Origin: Pseudomonas sp. B21-056
GTDB taxonomy: Bacteria > Pseudomonadota > Gammaproteobacteria > Pseudomonadales > Pseudomonadaceae
Reading direction: 5' to 3'
Assembly: GCF_026016325.1 (NCBI RefSeq)
Contig: NZ_CP087203.1
Span: 4,526,001 to 4,590,000, forward strand
DNA length: 64,000 nucleotides
Position numbers and translations under genes: made by a program. How positions within the stretch are numbered: the stretch's first letter is position 1; each line of letters opens with the position of its first letter. Shown piece by piece: positions 51,410 through 61,820 of this stretch. The notes beneath the pieces are model-generated. The model did not search any database, was not told the origin of the DNA, and saw nothing but the letters and a program-made list of their open reading frames with translations.

Positions 51410-54400
51410 ATGAAAAGAATGCTGATTAACGCAACTCAACCCGAAGAGTTGCGTGTTGCACTGGTAGACGGCCAGCGCCTCTACGACCTGGATATCGAAT
51501 CCGGTGCACGCGAGCAGAAGAAGGCCAACATCTATAAAGGCCGGATTACTCGCATCGAACCAAGCCTTGAGGCTGCCTTTGTCGATTTCGGCTCCGAGCG
51601 CCACGGCTTCCTGCCCCTCAAGGAAATCTCCCGCGAATACTTCAAGAAAGCCCCTGAAGGCCGCGTCAACATCAAGGACGTCCTGAGCGAAGGCCAGGAA
51701 GTCATTGTCCAGGTCGAGAAAGAAGAACGTGGCAACAAGGGCGCCGCCCTGACCACCTTCATCAGCCTGGCCGGCCGTTACCTGGTCCTGATGCCGAACA
51801 ACCCGCGTGCTGGCGGCATCTCCCGTCGCATTGAAGGCGAAGAGCGCAACGAACTGCGTGAAGCCCTCAACGGCCTGGTTGCCCCGGCCGACATGGGCCT
51901 GATCGTGCGCACCGCCGGCCTTGGCCGCAGCAGCGAAGAAATGCAGTGGGACCTCGACTACCTGCTGCAGCTGTGGACCGCCATCAAGGAAGCCTCGCTG
52001 GATCGTTCCGCGCCGTTCCTGATCTACCAGGAAAGCAACGTCATCATCCGTGCGATCCGCGATTACCTGCGCCAGGACATCGGCGAAGTCCTGATCGACA
52101 GCGTTGAAGCCCAGGACGAAGCCCTGACCTTCATCCGCCAGGTGATGCCGCAGTACGCCAGCAAGATCAAGCTCTACGAAGACAGCGTCCCGCTGTTCAA
52201 CCGTTTCCAGATCGAAAGCCAGATCGAGACCGCTTTCCAGCGCGTCGTCGAACTGCCGTCCGGCGGCTCCATCGTCATCGATCCGACCGAAGCCCTGGTG
52301 TCCATCGACATCAACTCGGCGCGCGCCACCAAAGGCAGCGACATCGAAGAAACCGCCCTGCAGACCAACCTTGAAGCGGCCGAGGAAATCGCCCGTCAGT
52401 TGCGCCTGCGCGACATCGGCGGCCTGATCGTCATCGACTTCATCGACATGACCCCGGCCAAGAACCAGCGCGCCGTGGAAGAAAAGGTCCGTGAGTGCCT
52501 GGAAGCCGACCGCGCCCGTGTACAGGTCGGTCGCATCTCGCGCTTCGGCCTGCTGGAAATGTCCCGTCAGCGCCTGCGTCCGTCCCTGGGCGAAAGCAGC
52601 GGCATCGTCTGCCCTCGCTGCAACGGCACCGGCATCATCCGTGACGTCGAGTCGCTGTCCCTGGCGATCCTGCGCCTGATCGAAGAAGAAGCCCTGAAAG
52701 ACCGCACCGCCGAAGTCCGCGCCCAGGTGCCGATCCCGGTGGCGGCGTTCCTGCTCAACGAAAAACGCAACTCGATCACCAAGATCGAACTGCGCACCCG
52801 CGCCCGTATCGTCATCCTGCCGAACGATCACCTCGAGACGCCGCATTTCGAAGTCCAGCGCCTGCGTGACGACAGCCCGGAAGCCCACAACAACCAGTCC
52901 AGCTACGAGATCGCCGCTGCCGCTGCCGAAGTGGAAGAAGTCCAGCCGGCTGCCGCCACCCGCACCCTGGTTCGCCAGGAAGCCGCCGTGAAGACAGCCC
53001 CCGCCCGTGCGAATGCTCCGGTTCCGACCGAAGTCGTCGCCCCGGTACCGGCTCCGGTTGCCGCGCCTGAGCCAAGCCTGTTCAAGGGCCTGGTGAAATC
53101 CCTGGTCAGCCTGTTCGCGACCAAGGAAGAGCCTGCCGCACCGGCCGTGGTTGCCAAGCCTGCCGCTACCGAGCGTCCTGCCCGCAACGAAGAACGCCGT
53201 AACGGTCGCCAGCAGACCCGCAACCGCAACGGTCGTCGTGACGAAGAGCGCAAGCCACGCGAAGAACGTGCACCGCGTGAAGAGCGCGCACCACGTGAGC
53301 CTCGTGAAGAGCGCCAGCCTCGCGAAGTCCGTGAGGAAGTGCCGGCCGTAGCCCGCGAAGAGCGCGCACCACGTCCGCCACGTGAGGAGCGTCAACCGCG
53401 TGCCCCACGTGAAGAGCGCAAGCCCCGTGGCGAGCGTGAAGAACGTGTTCGCGAACTGCGCGAGCCCCTGGATGCCGCTCCGACCGTTGCCGCCACCGCT
53501 GAAGAGCGTCCGGCCCGCCAGCCTCGCGAAGAGCGCGCACCGCGTCCTCCACGTGAAGAGCGTCAACCACGCGCCGAGCAGGCTGCAGCCGTTGCCAGCG
53601 AAGAAGAAGTGCTGAACGCCGAAGAGCAACTGCAGGAAGACGGCCAAGACAATGCCGAAGGTGATCGTCCACGCCGCCGCTCCCGTGGTCAGCGTCGTCG
53701 CAGCAACCGTCGTGAGCGTCAGCGTGATGCCAACGGTAACGTGATCGAAGGTTCGGAAGAGTCCGAGTCCACCGAGGAGGCGCCAAGCACTGCAGACCTG
53801 GCCGCCGGCCTGGCCGTGACTGCGGCCGTTGCCAGCAGCACCATCAGTGCCCCAGCCGAAGCCCAGGCCAACGAACAGGCCGAACGCGCCACCGCTGCGG
53901 TGGAAGATGCGCCGGTTGAAGCGCCGGTGGTCGAAGCCACTACTGCGGTGGAAGTCACTGCTTCGCCAGAAGTGGAAGTTGCGCCGGTTCGTGAAGCCCA
54001 GCCTGAAGCCGAAGCTGTCGTCGAGCCTGCACCGGCCGTCGAACAGCCAGTGGTGGCCGCAGAGCCTGTGGTTGAAACTGCCGTTACAACAGACGCCGAG
54101 GAAAAAGCACCGGCGCCTGTACGTGAAGAGCAGACAGCGTTCAACTGGAACCCGGAACCTGCCGCACCGGCTCCGGTTGTCGAGCCAGAGCCGACGCCAG
54201 AGCCCGTCAAGGCAGCCGAGCCTGCAGTGGTCGAGCCAGCGCCAGTGGTCGAAGCCCCCGTGGTTGCCGAAGCACCGACTCCAGCCGAGGAGCCTGCACC
54301 CGCCAGCGCCTTGACAGCCAACGGCCGTGCTCCAAACGATCCACGTGAAGTGCGCCGTCGCAAGCGCGAAGCCGAGCGCCTGCAGAAGGAAGCCGAAGAG

Positions 54401-54610
54401 GCAGCCGCCCAGGCACCCGCTGCCGAGCCGACCCCGGTGGTAGAAGTGGTCGAGGCAAGCCCTGCCCCGGTTGCTGAAACCACAGCCGAAGCAGCCCCGG
54501 TTGAATCGGCGCCAGTGGCCGACGAAGCTCAGCCTGCCGCTGAAGCCGAAGAAGTCACACCGCACCGCGCCCCAATGGAAAAAGAGCACGAGCCCAAACC
54601 TCACGCCTGA
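51410..54610 (+). CDS. rne: Ribonuclease E
   Basis: Essential endoribonuclease and degradosome scaffold, 1066 residues. S1 domain near residues 36-120 ([27 protein letters not shown]), catalytic DNase-like region with [13 protein letters not shown] and [10 protein letters not shown] (two Mg-binding Asp), and the zinc link CPRCNGTG at 401-408. From about residue 520 the chain is disordered: an Arg/Glu/Pro repeat region (many copies of PREERAPR or REERxPR), then long Ala/Pro/Glu repeats and a terminal [16 protein letters not shown] segment. Start [10 protein letters not shown] is the family N-terminus. The upstream in-frame frame to 51362 is leader. Confidence 0.95.
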   Translation: MKRMLINATQPEELRVALVDGQRLYDLDIESGAREQKKANIYKGRITRIEPSLEAAFVDFGSERHGFLPLKEISREYFKKAPEGRVNIKDVLSEGQEVIVQVEKEERGNKGAALTTFISLAGRYLVLMPNNPRAGGISRRIEGEERNELREALNGLVAPADMGLIVRTAGLGRSSEEMQWDLDYLLQLWTAIKEASLDRSAPFLIYQESNVIIRAIRDYLRQDIGEVLIDSVEAQDEALTFIRQVMPQYASKIKLYEDSVPLFNRFQIESQIETAFQRVVELPSGGSIVIDPTEALVSIDINSARATKGSDIEETALQTNLEAAEEIARQLRLRDIGGLIVIDFIDMTPAKNQRAVEEKVRECLEADRARVQVGRISRFGLLEMSRQRLRPSLGESSGIVCPRCNGTGIIRDVESLSLAILRLIEEEALKDRTAEVRAQVPIPVAAFLLNEKRNSITKIELRTRARIVILPNDHLETPHFEVQRLRDDSPEAHNNQSSYEIAAAAAEVEEVQPAAATRTLVRQEAAVKTAPARANAPVPTEVVAPVPAPVAAPEPSLFKGLVKSLVSLFATKEEPAAPAVVAKPAATERPARNEERRNGRQQTRNRNGRRDEERKPREERAPREERAPREPREERQPREVREEVPAVAREERAPRPPREERQPRAPREERKPRGEREERVRELREPLDAAPTVAATAEERPARQPREERAPRPPREERQPRAEQAAAVASEEEVLNAEEQLQEDGQDNAEGDRPRRRSRGQRRRSNRRERQRDANGNVIEGSEESESTEEAPSTADLAAGLAVTAAVASSTISAPAEAQANEQAERATAAVEDAPVEAPVVEATTAVEVTASPEVEVAPVREAQPEAEAVVEPAPAVEQPVVAAEPVVETAVTTDAEEKAPAPVREEQTAFNWNPEPAAPAPVVEPEPTPEPVKAAEPAVVEPAPVVEAPVVAEAPTPAEEPAPASALTANGRAPNDPREVRRRKREAERLQKEAEEAAAQAPAAEPTPVVEVVEASPAPVAETTAEAAPVESAPVADEAQPAAEAEEVTPHRAPMEKEHEPKPHA

Positions 54611-54625
54611 TTCCATCGCCCCATA

Positions 54626-54665
54626 AAAAGCCCCGCCTGGTCATGCCAGGCGGGGCTTTTTATTT
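54626..54665 (+). terminator. Terminator of rne
   Basis: A perfect 15-bp stem AAAAGCCCCGCCTGG/CCAGGCGGGGCTTTT with a TCATG loop, followed by TATTTT, 15 nt past the rne stop. Symmetric A and T runs mean it could work in both directions. Confidence 0.95.
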
Positions 54666-54682
54666 TGGGTCGAATGTCGGAC

Positions 54683-54920
54683 CGCTATCGCGAGCAGGCT
54701 CGCTCCCACAAGGGATCTGCGGCGGTCAGAAAATCCCCATTCACCCTGGAACACTGTGGGAGCGAGCCTGCTCGCGATAGCGGTGGGTCAGCTTGCCACG
54801 ATGTTGAATGTGTCACCGCCATCGCGAGCAGGCTCGCTCCCACAGGGGATCTGCGGCGATCACAAAATCCCCATTCACCCTGGAACACTGTGGGAGCGAG
54901 CCCGCTCGCGATGGCGGTGG
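54683..54920. repeat. REP array: two copies of a 134-bp unit with four REP palindromes
   Basis: REPs alternate in orientation. A 134-bp unit (REP, GGGATCTGCGGCG, spacer with AAAATCCCCATTCACCCTGG, opposite REP, TGGGTCAGC-type spacer) starts at 54683 and recurs from 54817, running to 54920 before it degrades. The unit copies differ at a few bases. It looks like a local tandem duplication of a REP doublet. It fills the gap between the rne terminator and the MobA-like gene. Confidence 0.88.
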
Positions 54921-54940
54921 CTCAGTCGACATCAATGCTG

Positions 54941-55531
54941 TTACTGGAAACTCAGAGCCTCAGGCACATCCACATCCCAAACCACCCCGGGATCGTCCAC
55001 GGCAATCTCCACCACCCGCCCCCCGCTAAACAACACCTTGGCGCCGCGATCACCGGTCAATGCCATCAGTTTCGGGCCAAATCCGCGGCCAAACCCCACG
55101 GGATGCCCATACTCACCCCCAAGCACCGGTACGCAGATACCATCCTCGCGAATCCCCGCGACCACCCGCTCGATGCTCGATGGCAGGATGAATGGCATGT
55201 CCGCCAACACAATCAACCAGCCATCAAGGTCCGGGCAGGCCTGGACGCCGGCGGCAATGCTGTCGCCCAGACCGGGAGAGTCCAACTCTACGAAATCGCA
55301 TCCATACGCCTGGGCCATGCGAATCGCCTGTGGGCGCCCCTCGCGGGTCACCAGCACGCGTTTGTCCAGGGAGGCTGGCAGACTCACCAGCACCTGCTCG
55401 ATCACCGAGCGAACGGCACCGTCGCGCCCCGTGCAGTCAGCCAGCAACTTATCCTTGTCGGGACCGGCAACCTGGCGAAAACGGCTGCCCAGTCCGGCCG
55501 CGACAATGATCACGCCAATGGATCCGCTCAT
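54941..55531 (-). CDS. MobA/MocA-like molybdenum cofactor nucleotidyltransferase
   Basis: Protein of 196 residues. Nucleotidyltransferase fold with VIIVAAGLGSRFRQ, DKDKLLADC, the Asp of LIVLADMPFILP and GHPVGFGRGFGPKLMAL. It resembles MocA, which transfers CMP to molybdopterin for xanthine-dehydrogenase/aldehyde-oxidase enzymes. Last gene of the molybdoenzyme operon, 26 nt after xdhC, which supports this role. ATG 55531 follows AAGGAGGGTGT. Confidence 0.88.
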   Translation of the reverse strand: MSGSIGVIIVAAGLGSRFRQVAGPDKDKLLADCTGRDGAVRSVIEQVLVSLPASLDKRVLVTREGRPQAIRMAQAYGCDFVELDSPGLGDSIAAGVQACPDLDGWLIVLADMPFILPSSIERVVAGIREDGICVPVLGGEYGHPVGFGRGFGPKLMALTGDRGAKVLFSGGRVVEIAVDDPGVVWDVDVPEALSFQ

Positions 55532-55557
55532 ACACCCTCCTTGCCCCACCCAGCGGC

Positions 55558-56529
55558 TTACAGCGGCCTCTTCTGCCGCAGCTCGACGCCATTCTTGATC
55601 GCCACGATTTCGGCCAACAGCGACAAGGCGATTTCCGCCGGGGTGTGACTGCCAATGTGCAGGCCGATCGGACCATGCAGCCGATCGATGACCTGTGCTG
55701 ACAAGCCTAGCTGAAGCAGATTATCCCGGCGTTTCTGGCTGTTGACCCGCGACCCCAGCGCCCCGACATAAAAGGCCGGGGAGTCCAGGGCAGTCAGCAA
55801 CGCCATGTCGTCCAGACGCGGATCATGGGTCAAGGCAACGATAGCCGTGCGCTCGTCGGTCTGGATGTTCAACACCGCTTCGTCGGGCATCCCGGAGACG
55901 AAGCGGCCATGCTGCTCTTCCCAACCGTAGGCGAATTCCTTGCGCGGATCGCAGATCAGCACTTCGAAGTCCAGCAACCGGGCCATTTCCGCGACATAGC
56001 GCGACAGTTGCCCGGCGCCAATCAACAGCAGGCGCCAACGCGGCCCGTAGATGGCGCGCAGGGTCTGGCCGTCGAAAACCAGCACATCGCTCTTGCTCGC
56101 GGGCGTCAACGCCACGCGGCCAGTGGCGAGGCTCAGCTCACGGGCGACAATCTGGTGGGCTTCGCAACGCTCCAGCAGTTCGGCGACCCATTGCGGGTCA
56201 CCGACCCGCTCTTCAGTCAGGCGCAGGGTACCGCCGCACGGCAAGCCGAAGCGCGCCGCCTCCTCGCGGGTGACGCCGTAGGTGATCATCTGCACCGGCG
56301 GACCGTCCGCCGGAATGCGGCCGTCATGCAGCCGGGCGATCAGGTCATCCTCGACACAACCACCCGACACCGAGCCGATCACCACGCCGTCTTCGCGCAA
56401 GGCGAGCATCGCCCCCGGAGGCCTCGGCGCGGTGCCCCACGTCTGCACCACCGTGAACAACACCACGCGCTGCCCGGCGCGGCGCCATTGGAGCACGCTG
56501 CGCAGGACATTCAGGTCAACGCTGTCCAT
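55558..56529 (-). CDS. XdhC/CoxI-family molybdoenzyme maturation protein
   Basis: Protein of 323 residues. N-terminal XdhC/CoxI domain with VVLFTVVQTWGTAPRPPGAMLALREDG and IGSVSGGCVEDDL. The C-terminal Rossmann domain has LLIGAGQLSRYVAEMARLLDF and AFYVGALGSRVNSQKRRDNLLQLGL. XdhC proteins bind, sulfurate and deliver the molybdenum cofactor to xanthine-dehydrogenase-type enzymes. Its ATG overlaps the large-subunit stop (TGATG), so the two are coupled. Confidence 0.92.
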   Translation of the reverse strand: MDSVDLNVLRSVLQWRRAGQRVVLFTVVQTWGTAPRPPGAMLALREDGVVIGSVSGGCVEDDLIARLHDGRIPADGPPVQMITYGVTREEAARFGLPCGGTLRLTEERVGDPQWVAELLERCEAHQIVARELSLATGRVALTPASKSDVLVFDGQTLRAIYGPRWRLLLIGAGQLSRYVAEMARLLDFEVLICDPRKEFAYGWEEQHGRFVSGMPDEAVLNIQTDERTAIVALTHDPRLDDMALLTALDSPAFYVGALGSRVNSQKRRDNLLQLGLSAQVIDRLHGPIGLHIGSHTPAEIALSLLAEIVAIKNGVELRQKRPL

Positions 56530-58844
56530 CAGGCCTTGGCCTGCTGCCAGCCTTGCAGCTGATAGCGTACCGGCAGGTTACGGATGCGCTGGCCGGTGGC
56601 CGCGAAGATCGCATTGCACAGCGCCGGCGCAATCGGCGGCACGCCCGGCTCACCGACACCGCCCAACGGCACCTCGCCCGGTGGCGTGACCAGGTGCACC
56701 GTCACTTCCTTGGGTGCCAGGGACATGCGCGCCACTTCGTACATGTGGAAGTTGTCCTGCTGGACCTTGCCATCCTTGAAGCTGATCTCCCCCACCATCG
56801 CATTCCCCAGGCCCATGACGCAGGCGCCTTCGAACTGGGAGCGGATGCGTTCGGGGTTGATCTGCGGGCCGCAGTCGACGGCGATGTTCGCCTTGTGCAC
56901 GATCACCGTGCCGTCCTCCTTGACCTCCACCTCGATGGCCGCCGCCACGTAGGTGACGAAGCTGTAATGCACCGCCAGCCCGAGGCCACGGCCCTTGGGC
57001 AGTTTCTGCCCCCAGTCGGCCGCCTTGGCAGCGGTTTCCAGCACGGTGCGGATCCGCGCCGTGTCGATGGGGTAGCGCTCGGGAGATTCGCCGTAGTTCC
57101 AGTCCTCGTTCAAAGTACGCGGATCGATCTTGCGATCCGGCCCGAGCAGCTTGAGGTGGTACTTCAGCGGATCCTGACCGGCCTTGTGGGCCAGTTCGTC
57201 GATAAAACTCTGGATGGCAAAACCGTGGGGAATGTTCGACACCGAGCGGTACCAGCCCACCCGGGTGTGCGCCACCGCTTCGGGATTTTCCAGGCGCAGA
57301 TTGGGGATGGCGTAGGCCATGTTGGTCACGCCCATGCCCACTTCGAACGGCGCTTCATGAACCATATTCGGCGCAAACAGCGCGGTGATGCTCGGGGCTA
57401 CGGTGCGATGCAGCCAGCCGGACGGCATCCCGTCCCGGTTCAGGCCAGCCTTGAGGTATTCGGCCGATACGGTGTGGAAATACGAGTGATGAATGTCATC
57501 CTCGCGGGTCCATTGCACCCGGATCGCCTGGCCCGGAAATTCCTTGGCCAGCACCGCCGCCTCGACGACGAAGTCGGGCTTGGACTTGCGACCGAAACCG
57601 CCGCCCAGTAGCGTGATATTGATCGTGACCTTGTCGAAAGGAATACCCAATCGTTCGGCGACGCGCTCGCGGGTCACCTGGGGGGCCTGGCTCGGTGCCC
57701 AGGCTTCGCACTGACCGTCCTTGAAGCGGGCAACGGCAACCATCGGTTCCATCGGCGACTGGGACAGGTGCGGCAGGTAATACGAAGCTTCCAGGGTCGA
57801 ATCGGCCTTCGCCAGCGCAGCATCGATGTCGCCGGTGTTGCGCAGGACTTTACCGGGCTTGAGGGCTGCGGCCTCGAGGTCCTTGCGATAGGCGATCGAG
57901 TCATAACCGGCATTCGGGCCATCATCCCATTCGATCTTCAGGGCCTCGCGGCCCTTGATCGCGGCCCAGGTGTTCTTCGCCACCACCGCCACGCCGCCCA
58001 GGGGCTGGAATTCCGAGGGCAGCGGACGTCCTTCGATCTGCAGCACCTTGACCACGCCCGGCACTTTCAGCGCCGCGCTGTCGTCCACGCTCCTGACCTT
58101 GCCGCCATAGACCGGCGGACGCGCCACGACGGCGTAAAGCATGCCGTCGAAATGCACATCGGCGCCGAACACGGCGCGGCCGTTGACGACGTCCGCGCCG
58201 TCGATGGCCCGGCTCGCTTCCTTGCCGATGTAGCGAAATTCAGCGGGTTGCTTGAGGCGCAGGCCGTCACGGGCCGGCACCGGCAAGGCGCTGGCTGCAG
58301 TGGCCAATGCGCCATAGCCGAGTTTGCGACCGGAAGGCTGGTGCACCACGTTGTGCAATTGGGCATGGCATTCGCCCACCGGAACGTTCCATTGGGCAGC
58401 AGCGGCCTGTTCCAGCATGGTCCGGGCGGCGGCACCGCAACGGCGCATCGGCTCGTACCAGTGACGCATGCTGCGCGAACCGTCGGTGTCCTGGTTGCCG
58501 AAACGCGCTTCATCGGCCGGTGCCTGCTGCACTTTAACCAAAGCCCAGTCAGCCTCCAGTTCATCGGCCACCACCATGCTCAGGCTGGTGCGCACGCCCT
58601 GGCCCATCTCCGAACGGTTGCAGATCACCGTCACGCTGCCATCGGCGGCAATGCTCACGTAGACCTTCGGGTCGTCGACCGCGCCATGGGGCATGCCCTC
58701 GGCACCGAATTTCTTTTCCTCGGCAAAAGCCTCCGGCAGGCCCCAACTGGCGGCCAGCACCAGCACACCGGTGGCGCTCGCGCCTTTGAGGAAGCCACGC
58801 CGGCTGAGATTGCTCAGCACGAAATCATTGGGCAAACGGCTCAT
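56529..58844 (-). CDS. Molybdopterin-binding large subunit, isoquinoline 1-oxidoreductase/aldehyde oxidase type
   Basis: Protein of 771 residues with a Tat signal ([13 protein letters not shown], residues 14-26), so it is exported folded to the periplasm. It has the aldehyde-oxidase layout of the IorB group. The catalytic Glu of GVGEPG is residue 732 and GGGFGRK forms a cofactor loop. No Tat or Sec signal is present in the partner, so the 2Fe-2S subunit would be co-exported. The substrate is unknown: N-heterocycles, nicotinate or aldehydes are all possible. Overlaps both neighbouring genes. Confidence 0.92.
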   Translation of the reverse strand: MSRLPNDFVLSNLSRRGFLKGASATGVLVLAASWGLPEAFAEEKKFGAEGMPHGAVDDPKVYVSIAADGSVTVICNRSEMGQGVRTSLSMVVADELEADWALVKVQQAPADEARFGNQDTDGSRSMRHWYEPMRRCGAAARTMLEQAAAAQWNVPVGECHAQLHNVVHQPSGRKLGYGALATAASALPVPARDGLRLKQPAEFRYIGKEASRAIDGADVVNGRAVFGADVHFDGMLYAVVARPPVYGGKVRSVDDSAALKVPGVVKVLQIEGRPLPSEFQPLGGVAVVAKNTWAAIKGREALKIEWDDGPNAGYDSIAYRKDLEAAALKPGKVLRNTGDIDAALAKADSTLEASYYLPHLSQSPMEPMVAVARFKDGQCEAWAPSQAPQVTRERVAERLGIPFDKVTINITLLGGGFGRKSKPDFVVEAAVLAKEFPGQAIRVQWTREDDIHHSYFHTVSAEYLKAGLNRDGMPSGWLHRTVAPSITALFAPNMVHEAPFEVGMGVTNMAYAIPNLRLENPEAVAHTRVGWYRSVSNIPHGFAIQSFIDELAHKAGQDPLKYHLKLLGPDRKIDPRTLNEDWNYGESPERYPIDTARIRTVLETAAKAADWGQKLPKGRGLGLAVHYSFVTYVAAAIEVEVKEDGTVIVHKANIAVDCGPQINPERIRSQFEGACVMGLGNAMVGEISFKDGKVQQDNFHMYEVARMSLAPKEVTVHLVTPPGEVPLGGVGEPGVPPIAPALCNAIFAATGQRIRNLPVRYQLQGWQQAKA

Positions 58845-59311
58845 GCCTTGGCCTCCTTCAGGTGGCTGGAAGCCTGGCGGATCGCAGTCTTGATCCGGTT
58901 ATACGTGCCACAGCGGCAGATATTGCCGACCATGGCTTCCTCGATCTGCTCATCGCTCGGGTTGGGATTGCTCTTGAGCAGCGCGGTCGCGGACATGATC
59001 TGCCCGCCCTGGCAGTAACCACACTGGGCCACGGCGGTATCGAGCCAGGCCTTTTGCACGACCTGGCCAACCGGGTCGGCGTGAAGCGCGTCGATGGTGC
59101 TGACGTTCTGCCCCTGCACCGAACCGATCGGCGTGATGCAACTGCGCGCCGGCGCGCCGTCGATGTGGATGGTGCACGCGCCGCACAGGCCCATGCCGCA
59201 GCCGAATTTGGTGCCGTTGTACCCAGCGACATCGCGGATAGCCCACAGCAGCGGCATGTCCTCGGTCACATCCAGTTGATGGTCTTGTCCATTGAGTTTC
59301 AGGGTAATCAT
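58841..59311 (-). CDS. Two-[2Fe-2S] subunit of the molybdoenzyme
   Basis: Protein of 156 residues with a plant-type [2Fe-2S] domain (Cys in KFGCGMGLCGAC and RSCITP) and a second helical [2Fe-2S] domain (CGYCQGGQIMS, ICRCGTYNRIKTAI). This is the small subunit that carries electrons from the molybdenum centre of the large subunit. The start is ATG 59311 (MITLKLNGQDHQLD). It overlaps the large subunit by 4 nt. It is first in the operon, with hairpin-rich DNA upstream. Confidence 0.93.
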   Translation of the reverse strand: MITLKLNGQDHQLDVTEDMPLLWAIRDVAGYNGTKFGCGMGLCGACTIHIDGAPARSCITPIGSVQGQNVSTIDALHADPVGQVVQKAWLDTAVAQCGYCQGGQIMSATALLKSNPNPSDEQIEEAMVGNICRCGTYNRIKTAIRQASSHLKEAKA

Positions 59312-59412
59312 GGGCACGCCCGCATAGTTATCGAGTTATGGGGTCGAGCAATCTGCCGCTTGGAGAACGGTTCGGTGTCGCAGACTGGCTCAGGCTGATG
59401 GGGCTCTCTTAG

Positions 59413-59464
59413 GCAGACACGCAGGTGTCTGCATCGGGCCTTGCGCGATGCGATGGTCGCATCG
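59413..59464. promoter_or_regulatory. Two perfect 8-bp hairpins upstream of the molybdoenzyme operon
   Basis: GCAGACAC-GCAG-GTGTCTGC (59413-59432) and CGATGCGA-TGG-TCGCATCG (59446-59464) both have fully complementary arms. They lie about 100-150 bp upstream of the 2Fe-2S gene, where operators for its promoter are expected. The regulator is unknown. Confidence 0.5.
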
Positions 59465-59497
59465 TCAGCAGATTAAATTAACCCAGGTTCAAGCAAA

Positions 59498-59550
59498 ACG
59501 CCCTGCACAATCCTGCACAAATGATGCTTGTGCAGGGTTGTGCAGGGCGT
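59498..59550 (-). terminator. Long inverted repeat after murB
   Basis: Arms of 23 nt (ACGCCCTGCACAATCCTGCACAA and its near-exact complement, one T-G) around a 7-nt loop, each containing two copies of CCTGCACAA. Read on the minus strand it is followed by TTTTGC, 25 nt past the murB stop, so it is a plausible terminator. The doubled 9-mer makes it unlike ordinary terminators. Confidence 0.6.
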
Positions 59551-59575
59551 CTTCAGGTCGTTGCGAACCCTTGAT

Positions 59576-60595
59576 TCAGTAGCGATTGGGCTCCATTTCC
59601 AGGTCAACCTGGAAACGTTCGGCAACATCTTTTTGGATGCGCTGGGCCAGGTCCAGCAGTTGCAGGCCAGTGGCATCGCCATAGTTGACCAGCACCAGCG
59701 CCTGCAGCTTATGCACCCCGGCATCGCCTTCACGAAAACCCTTCCAGCCGGCACGCTCGATCAGCCAGCCCGCGGCGATTTTCATCTGGCCCTCGGGCTG
59801 TGGATAAGCCACCAGGTCGGGGTATTGCACCTTGAGTTGCGTAACATGCGTGGCCGGCACCAGCGGATTCTTGAAGAAACTGCCGGCATTGCCCAGCACG
59901 GCCGGGTCCGGCAGTTTTTCGCTGCGTATGCTGCAAATGGCCCGGCTGACATCGATGGGCGTCGGCTGGTCGATGCCCTGCTCGGTCAACCGCTGGCGGA
60001 CCGGGCCATATTCCAGGTGCAGGTGGGCGGCGCGGCTGAGGACGAAGCGCACCCGCAGGATCAACCAGCGACCCGGCTGCTGCTTGAACAGGCTGTCGCG
60101 GTAGGCAAAACGGCATTGCTCGAGGGTGAAATCCCGCAGCTCGCCGGTGTGGCGATCCAGGGCGGTGAGACCGGCGAAGACATCCTTTATCTCCACCCCG
60201 TAGGCGCCGATGTTTTGCATCGGTGCGGCGCCCACCGTACCGGGGATCAGGCTGAGGTTTTCCAGCCCCGACCAGCCTTGCGCCAACGTGTGTTGGACGA
60301 AAGGATGCCAGGGTTCCCCGGCCTCGGCCTCGATCACCACCCGCTCACCCTCGTCGCTCAGCAAGCGGATCCCACGGCTGGCCATGCGCAGCACCAGCGC
60401 ATCGATGTCGCCGGTCAACAGCAGGTTGCTGCCGCCGCCGATCACCAGCAGCGGCACCTCATGCCCGGCGGCATAAGCCAATGCCTCGCGAACATCCCCG
60501 TCGCCGTGGGCCTCGGCGAACAGCCGGGCCTTGACGTCCACGCCGAAACTGTTGAAAGGCTTGAGGCTGACGCCAACCTGTACCTGCAAGCTCAT
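59576..60595 (-). CDS. murB: UDP-N-acetylenolpyruvoylglucosamine reductase
   Basis: FAD enzyme of 339 residues of peptidoglycan precursor synthesis. It has LVIGGGSNLLL (FAD binding), GLENLSLIPGTVGAAPMQNIGAYGVEI, RDSLFK with the conserved Tyr/Arg region, catalytic Ser in GNAGSFFKNP and C-terminal Glu in EMEPN. Type I MurB by length. It overlaps the phosphatase gene upstream by 4 nt. Confidence 0.95.
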   Translation of the reverse strand: MSLQVQVGVSLKPFNSFGVDVKARLFAEAHGDGDVREALAYAAGHEVPLLVIGGGSNLLLTGDIDALVLRMASRGIRLLSDEGERVVIEAEAGEPWHPFVQHTLAQGWSGLENLSLIPGTVGAAPMQNIGAYGVEIKDVFAGLTALDRHTGELRDFTLEQCRFAYRDSLFKQQPGRWLILRVRFVLSRAAHLHLEYGPVRQRLTEQGIDQPTPIDVSRAICSIRSEKLPDPAVLGNAGSFFKNPLVPATHVTQLKVQYPDLVAYPQPEGQMKIAAGWLIERAGWKGFREGDAGVHKLQALVLVNYGDATGLQLLDLAQRIQKDVAERFQVDLEMEPNRY

Positions 60596-61056
60596 AACCG
60601 TCCCTTCAATTCGATCACCAGGCGATCCGTGGCGCGTTCGATCAGGTCCAGAACCTGCTCGAAACCCTGCTCGCCGTCGTAGTACGGGTCCGGCACGTCA
60701 TCGATCTCGGCCTCGTAGCGGCGCAGGAACAGGTCCAGTTCAGCTCGGCCATTGGCCGGTTGCAGGGCCTTGAGATTGCGCAGGTTGCTGCTGTCCATCG
60801 CCAGGATCAGGTCATAGGTGGCGAAGTCGGCGCGGCTGACTTGCCGGGCACGCTGGGCCGACAAATCGTAGCCGCGCCGCAGGGCCGCGGCTTGGCTGCG
60901 CTTGTCCGGCGCCTTGCCCACATGCCAGTCACCGGTACCGGCGGAGGCGACTTCCACCTGCCCGAGCAGCCCGGCCTCGCGCAGCTTGTGGCGCAGGATG
61001 CCTTCGGCGGTGGGCGAGCGGCAGATGTTGCCGAGGCAGACGAACAGAACCCGCAT
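60592..61056 (-). CDS. Low-molecular-weight protein-tyrosine phosphatase
   Basis: Protein of 154 residues. The CX5R active site is at residues 7-13 (VCLGNICRSPTAEG) and the general acid Asp is in DVPDPYYDG. Such enzymes often act on bacterial tyrosine kinases in polysaccharide export or on stress regulators. No kinase is adjacent. It overlaps murB by 4 nt and kdsB by 1 nt, so it belongs to the envelope operon. Confidence 0.92.
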   Translation of the reverse strand: MRVLFVCLGNICRSPTAEGILRHKLREAGLLGQVEVASAGTGDWHVGKAPDKRSQAAALRRGYDLSAQRARQVSRADFATYDLILAMDSSNLRNLKALQPANGRAELDLFLRRYEAEIDDVPDPYYDGEQGFEQVLDLIERATDRLVIELKGRL

Positions 61057-61820
61057 CAGGCCTCCAGCAGGCGACGGACGCGCTCAAGGTCTTCGACCGT
61101 GTCGACGCCGGTTGGCGGAGCGATCAGCGCATCGGCCACATGGATCCGCACACCGTGCCAGAGCGCCCGTAGCTGCTCCAGGGCTTCGGTGTTTTCCAGC
61201 CAGCACGGGCCCCAGGCGACGAAGTCCTGGAGAAAGCCGGCGCGGTAGGCATAGATGCCGATGTGGCGGCGGTACGGCACGCCTGCGGGCATCACGTCAC
61301 GGTTCTGAGCGAATGCATCCCGGGCCCAGGGCAATGTAGCGCGACTGAAGGTCAGCGCCAGGCCGTTGAGGTCGCTGACTACCTTGACCACGTTCGGGTT
61401 GAACAAGGTTTGCACGTCCTCGATCGGCTCGGCCAGCGTGGCCATGCGCGCTTCGGGGTGGGCCGCCAAGTTGGCCGCGACCTGATCGATCACGCTGGGC
61501 GGAATCATCGGTTCGTCGCCCTGCACGTTGACCACGATGGCATCGGGCTCCAGCCCCAGTTTCGCGGCGACTTCCGCCAGGCGATCGGTGCCGGAATTGT
61601 GATCCTCGCGGGTCATCACCACTTCGGCGCCAAAGCCCTTGCAGGCCTCGACGATACGCAGGTCGTCGGTCGCCACCACCACACGCTGGGCGTTGCTCTT
61701 GCAGGCCTGTTCCCACACGTGCTGGATCATCGGCTTGCCGGCGATCGACAACAACGGCTTGCCGGGCAAGCGCGTCGAAGCGAAGCGCGACGGAATCACA
61801 ACGGTGAAGGCAACGCTCAT
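61056..61820 (-). CDS. kdsB: 3-deoxy-manno-octulosonate cytidylyltransferase
   Basis: CMP-Kdo synthetase of 254 residues, which activates Kdo for lipopolysaccharide core synthesis. [33 protein letters not shown] at the start, [22 protein letters not shown], and [15 protein letters not shown] are the family signatures. It overlaps the Trm112-like gene upstream by 4 nt (ATGA). Confidence 0.96.
   Translation of the reverse strand: MSVAFTVVIPSRFASTRLPGKPLLSIAGKPMIQHVWEQACKSNAQRVVVATDDLRIVEACKGFGAEVVMTREDHNSGTDRLAEVAAKLGLEPDAIVVNVQGDEPMIPPSVIDQVAANLAAHPEARMATLAEPIEDVQTLFNPNVVKVVSDLNGLALTFSRATLPWARDAFAQNRDVMPAGVPYRRHIGIYAYRAGFLQDFVAWGPCWLENTEALEQLRALWHGVRIHVADALIAPPTGVDTVEDLERVRRLLEA

Noticed and set aside
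51197..54616. An open reading frame of over 1100 codons on the minus strand opposite rne
   Set aside because: It mirrors the Arg/Glu/Ala-rich codon bias of RNase E in high-GC DNA, has Gly/Phe/Arg-rich low-complexity sequence and no ribosome site or family likeness.
54683..54920. Regularly spaced similar repeats that could suggest a CRISPR array
   Set aside because: The repeats are REP palindromes in alternating orientation with repeated, not unique, spacers, and no cas gene is present.
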